Shown here: positions 1 to 7,703 of the stretch, one piece after another
How positions within the stretch are numbered: position 1 is the first letter of the stretch
How the letters are laid out: the number at the start of each line of letters is the position of its first letter
Source: Clostridia bacterium
GTDB lineage: Bacteria > Bacillota > Clostridia > Oscillospirales > Acutalibacteraceae
DNA: 19,084 nucleotides
NCBI GenBank assembly: GCA_900755995.1
Contig: CAAEIM010000083.1
Location: forward strand, 1-19,084
Direction of reading: 5' to 3'
Notes under the pieces: model-generated
Told to the model about the DNA's origin: nothing
The model's input: only the letters and a program-made list of their open reading frames with translations
The model's database searches: none
Made by a program: the position numbers and the translations under genes

Positions 1-851
1 CTGCCGATCTTGAGGGTCATCTTATTTTTTCAAAGGTTTTTAAAAGTAATAAGATGACCCTCAGCACCGAGCACAGCGAGATTTCAAAAAGAGCGGCAGC
101 CCTGCTTGAGGAGCTGTATGTTCCGATTATTGAAAAGGAAACGCTCCTGCGTGTCAGGACTACTGAGCATTATCTTTCAAAAATTTCGCTTATAAATCCT
201 GATGACTGCGCAAGAATTTTTGACGATTACGGTCATCACAGTTCAGATATATCGCTCAGGGTAAACAGGGCTAACATAAGCAGCGACGAGCTTTCGGCGG
301 CTTTTTTGCGAGGCGCATTTGAGGTCTGCGGTTCTGTATCAGACCCTATGAAAAGCTATCACGCTGAATTCTGCGTTCCGCACAAAAATCTTTCTACTGA
401 TTTGTGCAAAATTCTTTCGGAAATTCCCGAATGTAATTTTTATCCCAAAACCGTGGTGCGCAGCGGCAGCTATGTGGTGTATTTTAAGGGCAGCGAGCAA
501 ATTTGCGATCTGCTTACATACATAGGAGCAACAAACTGCGCTATGGAAATTATGGGAACAAAGGCTGTAAAGCAGGTGCGCAACAACATAAACAGGCGCA
601 TAAACAGCGAGGTTGCCAACATAACAAAAATTGCTTCTGCTTCTGCAAAGCAGCTTGCGGCTATTAAAAAAATTCAGGAAAAGCACGGAATAGACTCCCT
701 GCCCGATGATTTGAGGGAAATAGCTTTATTAAGACTTGAAAATCCCGAAATGTCGCTCAGAGATTTGGGACAGAATCTTTCCGTTCCAATCAGCCGCAGC
801 GGAGCAAACCACAGAATGAGCAGAATACTTGAATATGCAGAGGAGCTTTAA
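1..851 (+). CDS. whiA: WhiA, DNA-binding sporulation/division regulator (5' end cut off)
   Basis: The reading frame is open from the left edge (first full codon at base 3) to the TAA at 849-851, giving 282 residues. The known family is about 310 residues, so roughly 25-35 N-terminal residues lie outside the window. The internal ATG at 54 is not the start, because the residues before it (GHLIFS...) align with the family's conserved GSLSFS-like stretch, followed by a TEH/TEN motif. WhiA combines a LAGLIDADG homing-endonuclease-like fold, without nuclease activity, and a C-terminal helix-turn-helix. The latter is visible in the last 50 residues (LREIALLRLENPEMSLRDLGQ...SRSGANHRM). In Streptomyces it controls sporulation septation; in Bacillus it affects division and chromosome segregation. 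xseB starts one base after the stop, so the two are probably cotranscribed. A perfect inverted repeat lies within codons near the left edge. Confidence 0.95.
   Translation, partial: ADLEGHLIFSKVFKSNKMTLSTEHSEISKRAAALLEELYVPIIEKETLLRVRTTEHYLSKISLINPDDCARIFDDYGHHSSDISLRVNRANISSDELSAAFLRGAFEVCGSVSDPMKSYHAEFCVPHKNLSTDLCKILSEIPECNFYPKTVVRSGSYVVYFKGSEQICDLLTYIGATNCAMEIMGTKAVKQVRNNINRRINSEVANITKIASASAKQLAAIKKIQEKHGIDSLPDDLREIALLRLENPEMSLRDLGQNLSVPISRSGANHRMSRILEYAEEL
11..63. repeat. Perfect 16-bp inverted repeat inside whiA
   Basis: Bases 11-26 (TGAGGGTCATCTTATT) are exactly the reverse complement of bases 48-63, separated by 21 bases. It lies wholly within the whiA reading frame, which stays open and family-like across it. 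As RNA it would form a long 16-bp stem. No T-run follows the right arm, so it is not a standard terminator. Its role is unknown; it could be a regulator site, an RNA structure or coincidence. Confidence 0.85.
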
Positions 852-852
852 A

Positions 853-1080
853 ATGGATAATAAATTAACCTTTGAGCAGGCTGACAGTAGGCTTGATGAT
901 GCTGTAAAAAGGCTTGAGAATACTCAGCTTACACTCAAAGAAAGTGTGGACTGTTATACCGAGGCTTGTGAGCTGCTTGCCTTTTGTATGCAGGAGCTTT
1001 CAGAGAGCAAGGGCAAAATTGAAGATATAAATACAAAGCTAAAAAATATTTGCGAAGCGGACGGTGAGTATAGTGACTGA
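853..1080 (+). CDS. xseB: Exodeoxyribonuclease VII small subunit
   Basis: A 75-residue protein with the XseB signature: LTFEQADSRLDDAVKRLE near the start, then a two-helix hairpin (LKESVDCYTEACELLAFCMQELSESKGKI). Family members are usually 60-85 residues. XseB binds the large subunit XseA to form exonuclease VII, which degrades single-stranded DNA from either end in repair. I chose the ATG at 853 because AGGAG at 841-845 sits 7 bases upstream; the reading frame extends to an ATG at 829, but that adds residues absent from the family. xseA, normally the gene just before, is not visible; whiA takes its place. The last 17 bases overlap the start of ispA, which suggests translational coupling. Confidence 0.93.
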   Translation: MDNKLTFEQADSRLDDAVKRLENTQLTLKESVDCYTEACELLAFCMQELSESKGKIEDINTKLKNICEADGEYSD

Positions 1081-1945
1081 TTATATAAAAATGACAGAGC
1101 AGGCTCTTTATGAGTTTTTGCCTGATTTAAACTGCAAGGAAAAGGTGCTTATTGAATCAATGAAATACAGCCTTGAAGCAGGCGGCAAAAGAGTAAGACC
1201 TAACCTTGTTTTCAGCTTTAACGAGCTTTGCGGCGGCAGTGCCGAAGCTTGCGTACCGTTTGCCTGTGCAGTTGAAATGATTCACACCTATTCGCTGATA
1301 CACGACGACCTGCCGTGTATGGATAATGACGATATGCGCAGAGGAAAGCCGTCTAACCACAAGGTTTACGGCGAGGACATAGCTTTGCTTTCGGGTGATG
1401 CTTTGCAATCTCTCGCTTTTGAAATTATGACCTCTGAAAAGGCGGTGAGCCTGAGCTCTGCAAGCGCATGCTGTAAGGCGGTTAATACTCTTTCGGCTTA
1501 TTGCGGCGCAAGAGGAATGGTCGGCGGACAGGTTATAGATTTGATTAACGAAAACAAATCGGCTCCCATTGAGGTACTTCGTGAAATGGACTACAAAAAA
1601 ACCGCCTGCCTTATAAAGGCGGCGTGTGAGTTGGGCTGTATTTGTGCAAATGCTGACGATGAGCTTATCAGGGCGGCGTCAGAGTACGGCGAGTGCATTG
1701 GAATTGCCTTTCAGATTCAGGATGATATTCTCGACGTAGTTTCTACCGACGAGGAGCTTGGTAAGCCTGTGGGAAGCGACAGCGAAAATGCAAAATCAAC
1801 CTACGTGTCGCTTCTCGGCATAGAAAAATGCAGAGAGCTGGTGGCTGAGCTTACTGAAAAAGCGAAGGCTGCGCTTAATTCCTTTGAGGGAGATTCAAAG
1901 AATTTGCGTGATTTTGCAGATTACCTTGCAAAACGCACAAAGTAA
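1064..1945 (+). CDS. ispA: Farnesyl diphosphate synthase (short-chain polyprenyl synthase)
   Basis: The 293-residue product belongs to the trans-isoprenyl diphosphate synthase family. It condenses IPP with DMAPP and then GPP to give C15 farnesyl diphosphate, the precursor of undecaprenyl carrier and quinone tails. Visible motifs are GGKRVRP near residue 40, the first aspartate-rich motif DDLPCMDND from residue 81 and the second, DDILD, from residue 220. The two-residue insertion in the first motif (DDxxxxD) is typical of bacterial FPP synthases. The start is uncertain: GTG at 1064 gives the family-like length, while GTG at 1073 has GGTGA at 1063-1067 just upstream, and ATG at 1091 looks too short. 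The gene overlaps the xseB end and precedes dxs, the classic isoprenoid pairing. A related geranyl- or geranylgeranyl-producing enzyme cannot be excluded from motifs alone. Confidence 0.93.
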   Translation: MSIVTDYIKMTEQALYEFLPDLNCKEKVLIESMKYSLEAGGKRVRPNLVFSFNELCGGSAEACVPFACAVEMIHTYSLIHDDLPCMDNDDMRRGKPSNHKVYGEDIALLSGDALQSLAFEIMTSEKAVSLSSASACCKAVNTLSAYCGARGMVGGQVIDLINENKSAPIEVLREMDYKKTACLIKAACELGCICANADDELIRAASEYGECIGIAFQIQDDILDVVSTDEELGKPVGSDSENAKSTYVSLLGIEKCRELVAELTEKAKAALNSFEGDSKNLRDFADYLAKRTK

Positions 1946-1981
1946 GTGTTATGTTTATTATGAATTATAAGGAGGGAGAAT

Positions 1982-3859
1982 ATGGGTGACTATGAAATTT
2001 TGCAGCATATTAAATCGCCGGCGGATGTCAAAAAGCTCAGTGAGAACGAGCTGCCTAAGCTATGCAGTGAAATCAGAGAAAAACTGATTGAAACAGTGTC
2101 GCTTAATGGCGGTCACCTTTCTCCGAATTTAGGCGTTGTGGAACTGACCGTAGCTCTGCACAGAACCTTTAACCTGCCTAAGGACAGCATTGTATGGGAT
2201 GTAGGACATCAGAGCTATACCCATAAGCTTCTGACAGGCAGATACGAGGATTTTTGCACCTTGCGACAAAAAAACGGTGTTTCAGGCTTTCCAAAACGCA
2301 GTGAAAGCAAGTATGATGACTTTAACACAGGTCACAGCAGCACCTCAATTTCAGCGGCATACGGAATTGCAAGGGCTAAGCTGCTCAGCGGAGATCAAAG
2401 TCACACTATTGCTGTTATCGGTGACGGCTCTTTTACAGGCGGACTTGCGTTTGAGGCTATGAACAATGCCGGCAGATTCAAGAAAAATTTTATCGTAATT
2501 TTGAATGATAACAAAATGTCAATTTCAAAAAATGTCGGCGCATTTCCAAGGTACCTTACAACTGTAAGGATTCAGCCGTGGTATATAAGAGTAAAAAAAC
2601 GTACCGAAAAGGTGCTTTCAAAGATTCCAATTTTTGGCAGACCAATAAAAGCAGTACTGAGGCACGGAAAGTCAAGAATCAAAAATCTTGTGTATAAAAA
2701 TACTCTGTTTGACTGCTTTGGCTTCACTTATTTAGGGCCGATTGACGGTCACGATATTGCAGAGCTTGAAAATGCTCTTTCAGCCGCTAAAAAAATCAAT
2801 TCACCCGTACTTTTGCACGTTGTTACCAAAAAGGGCAAGGGCTATCTTCCGGCTGAAGAAAATCCGGGAACCTTCCACGGCATAGGCAAGTTCGATATAG
2901 ACTCGGGAGAGCCGATTTCTTCTCACAAGGGATTTTCAGCTGAATTTGGAAATACGCTTTGCGAATTTGCTGAAAAGGACAAAAAAATCGTAGCAATAAC
3001 AGCCGCTATGGCTAAGGGCACAGGACTTGAAAAATTTTCTGTTGACTTTAAAGAGAGATTTTTTGATGTGGGCATTGCTGAGGAACACGCCGTAACCTTT
3101 GCCTGCGGTCTTGCCGCAAAGGGGATGCGCCCCGTTTTTGCCGTCTATTCAACCTTTTTGCAGAGGTCATATGACCAGATAATTCACGACGCCGCAATGA
3201 GCGGTCTGCATATAGTGCTTGCTATAGACAGAGCAGGAATTGTTGGTGATGACGGCGAAACTCATCAGGGCGTATTTGATGTTTCTATGCTTAATTCAAT
3301 ACCGAATGTAACCATATTTTCACCTACCTATTTTGACGGACTACACAGCGCCTTGAATACCTCAATTTATGTTTGCAGAAATGTTGCAGCCGTCCGTTAT
3401 CCGAGGGGAGGAGAGCTTTACAGACCCGCTGATTTTGGAGAAGAAAGCATTACCTGCGATATTTACGGCAACAGAGAATGTAAAAACCTAATCATCACCT
3501 ACGGCAGACTATTTTCTTATGCCTGCAAAGCTAAGGAAATGCTTGCAAAAAAGGGCATTGAAGTTTGTATTTTAAAGCTGTGCAGAATCAAGCCGATTGA
3601 CCCTGCCGCCGTTGATTTTGCGGCAGAATTTGATGCGGTATGGTTTTTTGAAGAGGGCATAAAAACGGGCAGCGTAGCCAGAAATTTCGGCGACGCCCTG
3701 CTTGCAAGGCAGTTTTCCGGCTGCTATCATATAAAAACTATCGGGGATAAATTTGTAAAACAAATGTCGGTATCCGAAGCTCTTCATATGCTTCGCCTTG
3801 ATTCCGAGGGAATGGCAGAGGTGATTTCTGAGGATCTCGACAGGATTGGAAACATATAA
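1982..3859 (+). CDS. dxs: 1-deoxy-D-xylulose-5-phosphate synthase
   Basis: A 625-residue thiamine-diphosphate enzyme of normal family length (about 620-640). It condenses pyruvate with glyceraldehyde 3-phosphate, the first step of the MEP isoprenoid pathway. Visible features are the N-terminal DVGHQSYTHKLLTGR and TGHSSTSIS histidine motifs, the ThDP/Mg motif GDGSFTGG from residue 147 ending in NDN at 175-177, and the central GIAEEHAVTFACGLA with the conserved glutamate near residue 367. The domain-2 stretch RAGIVGDDGETHQGVFD and a transketolase-like C-terminal domain follow. A strong Shine-Dalgarno sequence, AAGGAGGGAG at 1969-1978, precedes the ATG. It sits 36 bases after ispA and its stop overlaps the tlyA start by one base (TAATG). 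The product feeds the same pathway as ispA. Confidence 0.97.
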   Translation: MGDYEILQHIKSPADVKKLSENELPKLCSEIREKLIETVSLNGGHLSPNLGVVELTVALHRTFNLPKDSIVWDVGHQSYTHKLLTGRYEDFCTLRQKNGVSGFPKRSESKYDDFNTGHSSTSISAAYGIARAKLLSGDQSHTIAVIGDGSFTGGLAFEAMNNAGRFKKNFIVILNDNKMSISKNVGAFPRYLTTVRIQPWYIRVKKRTEKVLSKIPIFGRPIKAVLRHGKSRIKNLVYKNTLFDCFGFTYLGPIDGHDIAELENALSAAKKINSPVLLHVVTKKGKGYLPAEENPGTFHGIGKFDIDSGEPISSHKGFSAEFGNTLCEFAEKDKKIVAITAAMAKGTGLEKFSVDFKERFFDVGIAEEHAVTFACGLAAKGMRPVFAVYSTFLQRSYDQIIHDAAMSGLHIVLAIDRAGIVGDDGETHQGVFDVSMLNSIPNVTIFSPTYFDGLHSALNTSIYVCRNVAAVRYPRGGELYRPADFGEESITCDIYGNRECKNLIITYGRLFSYACKAKEMLAKKGIEVCILKLCRIKPIDPAAVDFAAEFDAVWFFEEGIKTGSVARNFGDALLARQFSGCYHIKTIGDKFVKQMSVSEALHMLRLDSEGMAEVISEDLDRIGNI

Positions 3860-4662
3860 TGAAAAAAAGACTTGATATACTTGTTTACGAAAAAGGATTT
3901 ACAGACAGCCGTGAAAAAGCCAAGGCTGTAATTATGGCAGGTCAGGTTTATGTGGATAATCAAAAGGCTGATAAATGCGGCCAGAGCTATGATGAAAACT
4001 GTAAAATTGAAGTGCGTGGCTCTGCACAGAAATATGTGAGCCGAGGCGGATTGAAGCTTGAAAAGGCAATAAATAACTTTGATTTTGATTTAAAAGATAA
4101 AATTACAATGGATATCGGCGCTTCAACGGGCGGTTTTACCGACTGTATGCTTCAGAACGGCGCAAAAAAGGTGTATTCAATAGACGTTGGTTACGGTCAG
4201 CTTGCGTGGAAGCTCAGAAATGATGAGAGAGTAGTAAACCTTGAGCGCACGAATATGCGCAAGGTTACAAGGGAGCAGGTGCCCGATGAAATTGACTTTT
4301 TCTCGGTTGACGTTTCGTTTATTTCATTAAAGCTGATTTTGCCGGTTGCAAGACAGCTTATGGCTGATAATGCTCAGGCTGTCTGCCTTATTAAGCCGCA
4401 GTTTGAGGCTGGCAGAGAAAAGGTTGGCAAAAAGGGTGTGGTAAGAGATCCCGCCGTACATATTGAGGTTGTGCAGAATATTTTTGATTTTTGTCTTGAA
4501 AACGGCTTTGACGTGCTCAACCTTGATTTTTCTCCAATAAAAGGTCCTGAGGGCAATATTGAATACCTCATTCATTTAAGAAAAAGTGACGAACCGAAGT
4601 CATATACCGATATTACACCCGAGGAGCTTGTAAAAAGCTCGCACAGTCAGCTTGATAAATAG
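3859..4662 (+). CDS. tlyA: TlyA-family rRNA 2'-O-methyltransferase
   Basis: A 267-residue protein with an N-terminal S4 RNA-binding domain (about residues 1-62; RLDILVYEKGFTDSREKAKAVIMAGQVYVD). It is followed by an FtsJ/RrmJ-like SAM-dependent methyltransferase domain. The SAM-binding glycine loop is DIGASTGGFTDC from residue 85, and CLIKPQFEAG and PIKGPEGNIEYL carry the expected catalytic lysine and glutamate. In mycobacteria TlyA 2'-O-methylates 16S and 23S rRNA; the family is often mislabelled haemolysin, and the Bacillus equivalent is YqxC. Substrates in this organism are inferred. The start overlaps the dxs stop by one base and has only a weak ribosome binding site (GGA around 3847), so coupled translation with dxs is likely. 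Confidence 0.93.
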   Translation: MKKRLDILVYEKGFTDSREKAKAVIMAGQVYVDNQKADKCGQSYDENCKIEVRGSAQKYVSRGGLKLEKAINNFDFDLKDKITMDIGASTGGFTDCMLQNGAKKVYSIDVGYGQLAWKLRNDERVVNLERTNMRKVTREQVPDEIDFFSVDVSFISLKLILPVARQLMADNAQAVCLIKPQFEAGREKVGKKGVVRDPAVHIEVVQNIFDFCLENGFDVLNLDFSPIKGPEGNIEYLIHLRKSDEPKSYTDITPEELVKSSHSQLDK

Positions 4663-4691
4663 TTTTGGACTATGAGAAAGGAAGGACAGTT

Positions 4692-5549
4692 ATGAAAATA
4701 GCTGTAGTGGTTAATCTCAGCAAGGAAAGGGCAATTTCCTGCGCAAAAGAGATAGCGATGCTTTTTCTCGAAGAAAATGCCGAGGTGCTTATGCTCGGCG
4801 AATGTAAGCCCTATTACAACGGAATAAATGTAACCTACAAGGACACTATAGACGAGCTTTTTGCAAGCTGTGACGCCGCAGTGACGGCAGGCGGCGACGG
4901 TACTATTATTCACGCTGCTAAGTATGCCGCCGTGAATGATGTGCCGCTAATCGGTGTAAATGTCGGCAGACTCGGTTTTGCTGCCGACCTTGAGCCTGAC
5001 GATATAGGAAGGCTGAAAAAGCTTGTAAGCGGAGAATACACCACCGAAAAGCGTATTTTGCTTGATGTTGAGGTGAACAAGGGCGGCAAAACAAAGCATT
5101 ACCTTGCCGTAAATGACGCAGTAATTGCGAGAGGTCAGTTTTCAAAAATAATAGACATAGATTTGTATCTGGATGATGAATGGATTGCTAAATACAGGGC
5201 GGACGGACTGCTTTTTTCAACTCCTACAGGTTCAACCGCATATTCGCTTTCCGCAGGAGGGCCTATAGTTGCTCCGCAGACCGACTGTATTATCGCAACG
5301 CCTGTCTGTCCTCACTCACTCCATTCCCGTTCCGTGCTGTTTGACGGCAGCGCCTGCCTTGCAGTAACGGTACAGATTCCTGCCGACTGCTGCTGTCTGC
5401 TCACTGTTGACGGCGAAAAAAACGTGGATATTCTCTCGGAGGATACTGTGAAAATCACAAAGTCAAAGCTCAGTCTTGAGCTTATTTCGCTGAGAAAGCG
5501 CAACTTTTTCAAGCTGCTCAACGAAAAGCTGAAGGAGAGGGAGATATAA
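4692..5549 (+). CDS. nadK: NAD kinase
   Basis: A 285-residue ATP-NAD kinase that phosphorylates NAD+ to NADP+ in the cytosol. Motifs are GGDGT at residues 67-71, the NE/D motif present as NDAVIARGQ, and the glycine-rich TPTGSTAYSLSAGGPIV, followed by ATPVCPHSL. The frame opens earlier, at a TTG at 4665, but the ATG at 4692 is chosen. AAGGAAGGA lies about 7 bases upstream of it and the MKIAVVVN start is family-like. It lies 29 bases after tlyA and its stop overlaps the argR start (TAATG). The C-terminal helix rich in K and E is slightly extended but unremarkable. Confidence 0.96.
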   Translation: MKIAVVVNLSKERAISCAKEIAMLFLEENAEVLMLGECKPYYNGINVTYKDTIDELFASCDAAVTAGGDGTIIHAAKYAAVNDVPLIGVNVGRLGFAADLEPDDIGRLKKLVSGEYTTEKRILLDVEVNKGGKTKHYLAVNDAVIARGQFSKIIDIDLYLDDEWIAKYRADGLLFSTPTGSTAYSLSAGGPIVAPQTDCIIATPVCPHSLHSRSVLFDGSACLAVTVQIPADCCCLLTVDGEKNVDILSEDTVKITKSKLSLELISLRKRNFFKLLNEKLKEREI

Positions 5550-5995
5550 TGAAATCAGGACGACACGCAAGAATTCTGGAGCTTATTTCCGAGCAGTCCA
5601 TAGAGACTCAGGATGAGCTTTTAAATTGCTTAAGACGTGACGGCTACAAGGCTACACAGGCAACTATTTCAAGGGATATAAAGGATTTGCGCCTTGTAAA
5701 AGCCTTGAGTGCGGACGGAAAATACAGATATATGTCGCCGACAAAAAATCAAAGCGAAAAAAAATCAAGCTTTAAATCACTTTTTTCTTCTGCGGTAATT
5801 TCAATAGACGAAGCGCAGAATATTGCGGTAATACGCACTATGGTGGGTATGGCACAGGCGGTATGCACCTCGCTTGATTCGCTTGACCATTCTGAAATAG
5901 TGGGAACTATTGCCGGCGACGATACAATATTTGTAGCCTGCCGTACAGCAGAGGCTGCAAAAAATCTTATTGAACAGCTCAGAGAGCTGCTCTGA
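5549..5995 (+). CDS. argR: Arginine repressor ArgR/AhrC
   Basis: A 148-residue transcription factor of normal length. The N-terminal winged helix (KSGRHARILELISEQSIETQDELLNCLRRDGYKATQATISRDIKDLRLVK) holds the family signature SRDIKxLxLVK. The C-terminal oligomerisation/arginine-binding domain ends in GTIAGDDTIFVACR with the GDD arginine-contact motif. It forms hexamers that repress arginine synthesis and activate catabolism when arginine is plentiful. The Shine-Dalgarno run AAGGAGAGGGAG (5532-5543) lies in the 3' end of nadK, and the start overlaps the nadK stop. Placement before recN is conserved in Firmicutes and does not by itself imply arginine control of its neighbours; I saw no clear ARG box here. 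Confidence 0.96.
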   Translation: MKSGRHARILELISEQSIETQDELLNCLRRDGYKATQATISRDIKDLRLVKALSADGKYRYMSPTKNQSEKKSSFKSLFSSAVISIDEAQNIAVIRTMVGMAQAVCTSLDSLDHSEIVGTIAGDDTIFVACRTAEAAKNLIEQLRELL

Positions 5996-6010
5996 ACAGG
6001 ATGATGTTAT

Positions 6011-7684
6011 ATGCTGAAAACCTTATATATAGAAAATATAGCAGTTATCGAAAAAACTTCCATAGATTTTTCCGAGGGACTAAATGTTCTTACTGGTGAA
6101 ACAGGCGCAGGAAAGAGTATAATTATCGACTCAATAAATGCGATTATGGGACAGCGCACCTCAAAGGAGCTTGTGCGCACGGGAGCAAAAACGGCGCTTG
6201 TTACCGCTGAGTTTGACGACATAAACGATACCGTAAGGTCAAAGCTTGAGGAGCTTGGCTATTATGATGAGGACGATGATACACTGATTTTGCAGCGCTC
6301 AATTTCCGCAGCAGGCAAGAGCAGCTGTAAAATTAACGCAAGACCTGCAAGCGTTTCTGTGCTCAAGGAAATAGCTAAAAATCTTATAAATATTCACGGT
6401 CAGCACGAAAGCTACGAGCTGTTTTCGCCCGAAACTCATATTGATTACATTGACAGCTTCGGAGAATTAGACAGCGAGCTTGAGGACTACCGTAAAAAAT
6501 ATAAAATCTACAAAGCTCTTAAAAAGCAGCTCTCTGAGGCAAATTCCGACGATGCGGCAAGACTGCACGAGATAGATTTGCTTACATATCAGACTACGGA
6601 GCTTTTCAATGCCGACGTGCAGCCTGATGAAACAGAGCAGCTTGAAAACGAGCGCTTAATTCTTATGAACAGCGAAAAAATTTTTTCTCTGTTAAATGAA
6701 GCAAGAGAACAGCTTGACGGGGACGAGAGAGTACAGGGCGGAATTGAGGCGATTGACGCCGCTATGAATAATATTCAGAAAGCCGCAACCCTTAACGAGG
6801 AGTACGAAAGCATTTCGGAATCTCTAACCGATATTTACTACAATCTCAGAGATTGCGCAGAGCAGATTTCAGACGCCGCCGACTCTGTGGAAAGCAATCC
6901 GCAAAGGCTTGAGGAGATTGAAGAAAGACTGGATTTGCTCAATCGCCTTACAAGAAAATACGGCTGTGAATGTAACGAACTGCCTGCTCTTGCCGAAAAA
7001 ATGCAGGCTCGGCTTGAGGAACTTTTAAACTACGATAAAAACAGAGATCAGCTTGAGGCTGATTTTAAGTCAGCCGAGGCTAAAGCCCGGGAGGCTGCCG
7101 AAAGCCTGAGTGAGAAGCGAAAAAAGACGGCTAAGGTTTTTTCTGAGCGTGTCCGTGAGGAAATGAGCTTTTTGAATATGCCGAATGTACAGATTGTAAC
7201 TCAGTTTGAAAACGCCGATTTTTACGAAAAGGGAACGGACAGGGTTGAATTTTTAATTTCTGCAAATCCCGGCGAGCCGCCAAGACCTGTGGCTAAGATT
7301 GCCTCAGGTGGCGAGCTTTCCAGAATGATGCTCGCTATTAAAACGGTGCTTGCAAGCACTGATGATATTGATACCCTCATATTTGATGAGGTCGATACGG
7401 GCATTTCCGGCTCTGCGGCTCAAAAGGTAGGCTTAAAGCTGAAAGAGGTGTCAAAAAGCAGTCAGGTGCTGTGTGTAACTCATCAGGCGCAGCTTGCCGC
7501 CCTTGCAGACGCTCATTATCTTATCAGCAAGCAGATTGAGGACGGCAGAACCTTTACTCAGGTTAAGCTGCTCGACTTTGACGGCAGAAAAAATGAGCTT
7601 GCCAGGATAATCGGTGGTGTAAGTATTACTGAAGCTGCCTTTGCTCACGCAGAGTCAATGCTTAAAGAGGGCTTAGAGATTTAA
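6011..7684 (+). CDS. recN: DNA repair protein RecN
   Basis: A 557-residue SMC-like ATPase acting early in double-strand-break repair. The N-terminal Walker A GETGAGKS is at residues 29-36, with a QxxxE-type stretch INIHGQHESYELFSPETH near residue 130. Long charged coiled-coil segments run between about residues 160 and 385. The C-terminal ABC signature ASGGELSRMMLAIKTVL starts at residue 431, Walker B and D-loop TLIFDEVDTGISG follow near 455-467, then VTHQAQLAALAD. Length matches the family (about 550-570). AGGA at 5998-6001 is 9 bases before the ATG. It directly follows argR, as in Bacillus. No LexA-type box is visible upstream, so SOS control is not supported locally. Confidence 0.97.
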   Translation: MLKTLYIENIAVIEKTSIDFSEGLNVLTGETGAGKSIIIDSINAIMGQRTSKELVRTGAKTALVTAEFDDINDTVRSKLEELGYYDEDDDTLILQRSISAAGKSSCKINARPASVSVLKEIAKNLINIHGQHESYELFSPETHIDYIDSFGELDSELEDYRKKYKIYKALKKQLSEANSDDAARLHEIDLLTYQTTELFNADVQPDETEQLENERLILMNSEKIFSLLNEAREQLDGDERVQGGIEAIDAAMNNIQKAATLNEEYESISESLTDIYYNLRDCAEQISDAADSVESNPQRLEEIEERLDLLNRLTRKYGCECNELPALAEKMQARLEELLNYDKNRDQLEADFKSAEAKAREAAESLSEKRKKTAKVFSERVREEMSFLNMPNVQIVTQFENADFYEKGTDRVEFLISANPGEPPRPVAKIASGGELSRMMLAIKTVLASTDDIDTLIFDEVDTGISGSAAQKVGLKLKEVSKSSQVLCVTHQAQLAALADAHYLISKQIEDGRTFTQVKLLDFDGRKNELARIIGGVSITEAAFAHAESMLKEGLEI

Positions 7685-7703
7685 AAATGAAGGAGTGGCA
7701 TTT

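Noticed and set aside
1602..1624. CCGCCT...AGGCGG and GCCTT-ATA-AAGGC pairings in ispA
   Set aside because: Short, overlapping GC-rich matches in coding DNA, explained by codon use.
4624..4640. GAGCTT-GTAAA-AAGCTC hairpin at the end of tlyA
   Set aside because: Short stem inside codons with no T-run, and the next gene follows closely; most likely chance.
4665..4691. TTG-initiated extension of nadK
   Set aside because: Adds nine residues not seen in NAD kinases and would place the good ribosome binding site inside the gene.
5975..5989. CAGCTC-AGA-GAGCTG hairpin at the end of argR
   Set aside because: Six base pairs, within coding sequence, and no T-run after it; not a terminator.
5991..6010. 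GAAC...GTT resembling a LexA/SOS box before recN
   Set aside because: Spacing and half-sites do not fit GAAC-N4-GTTC.
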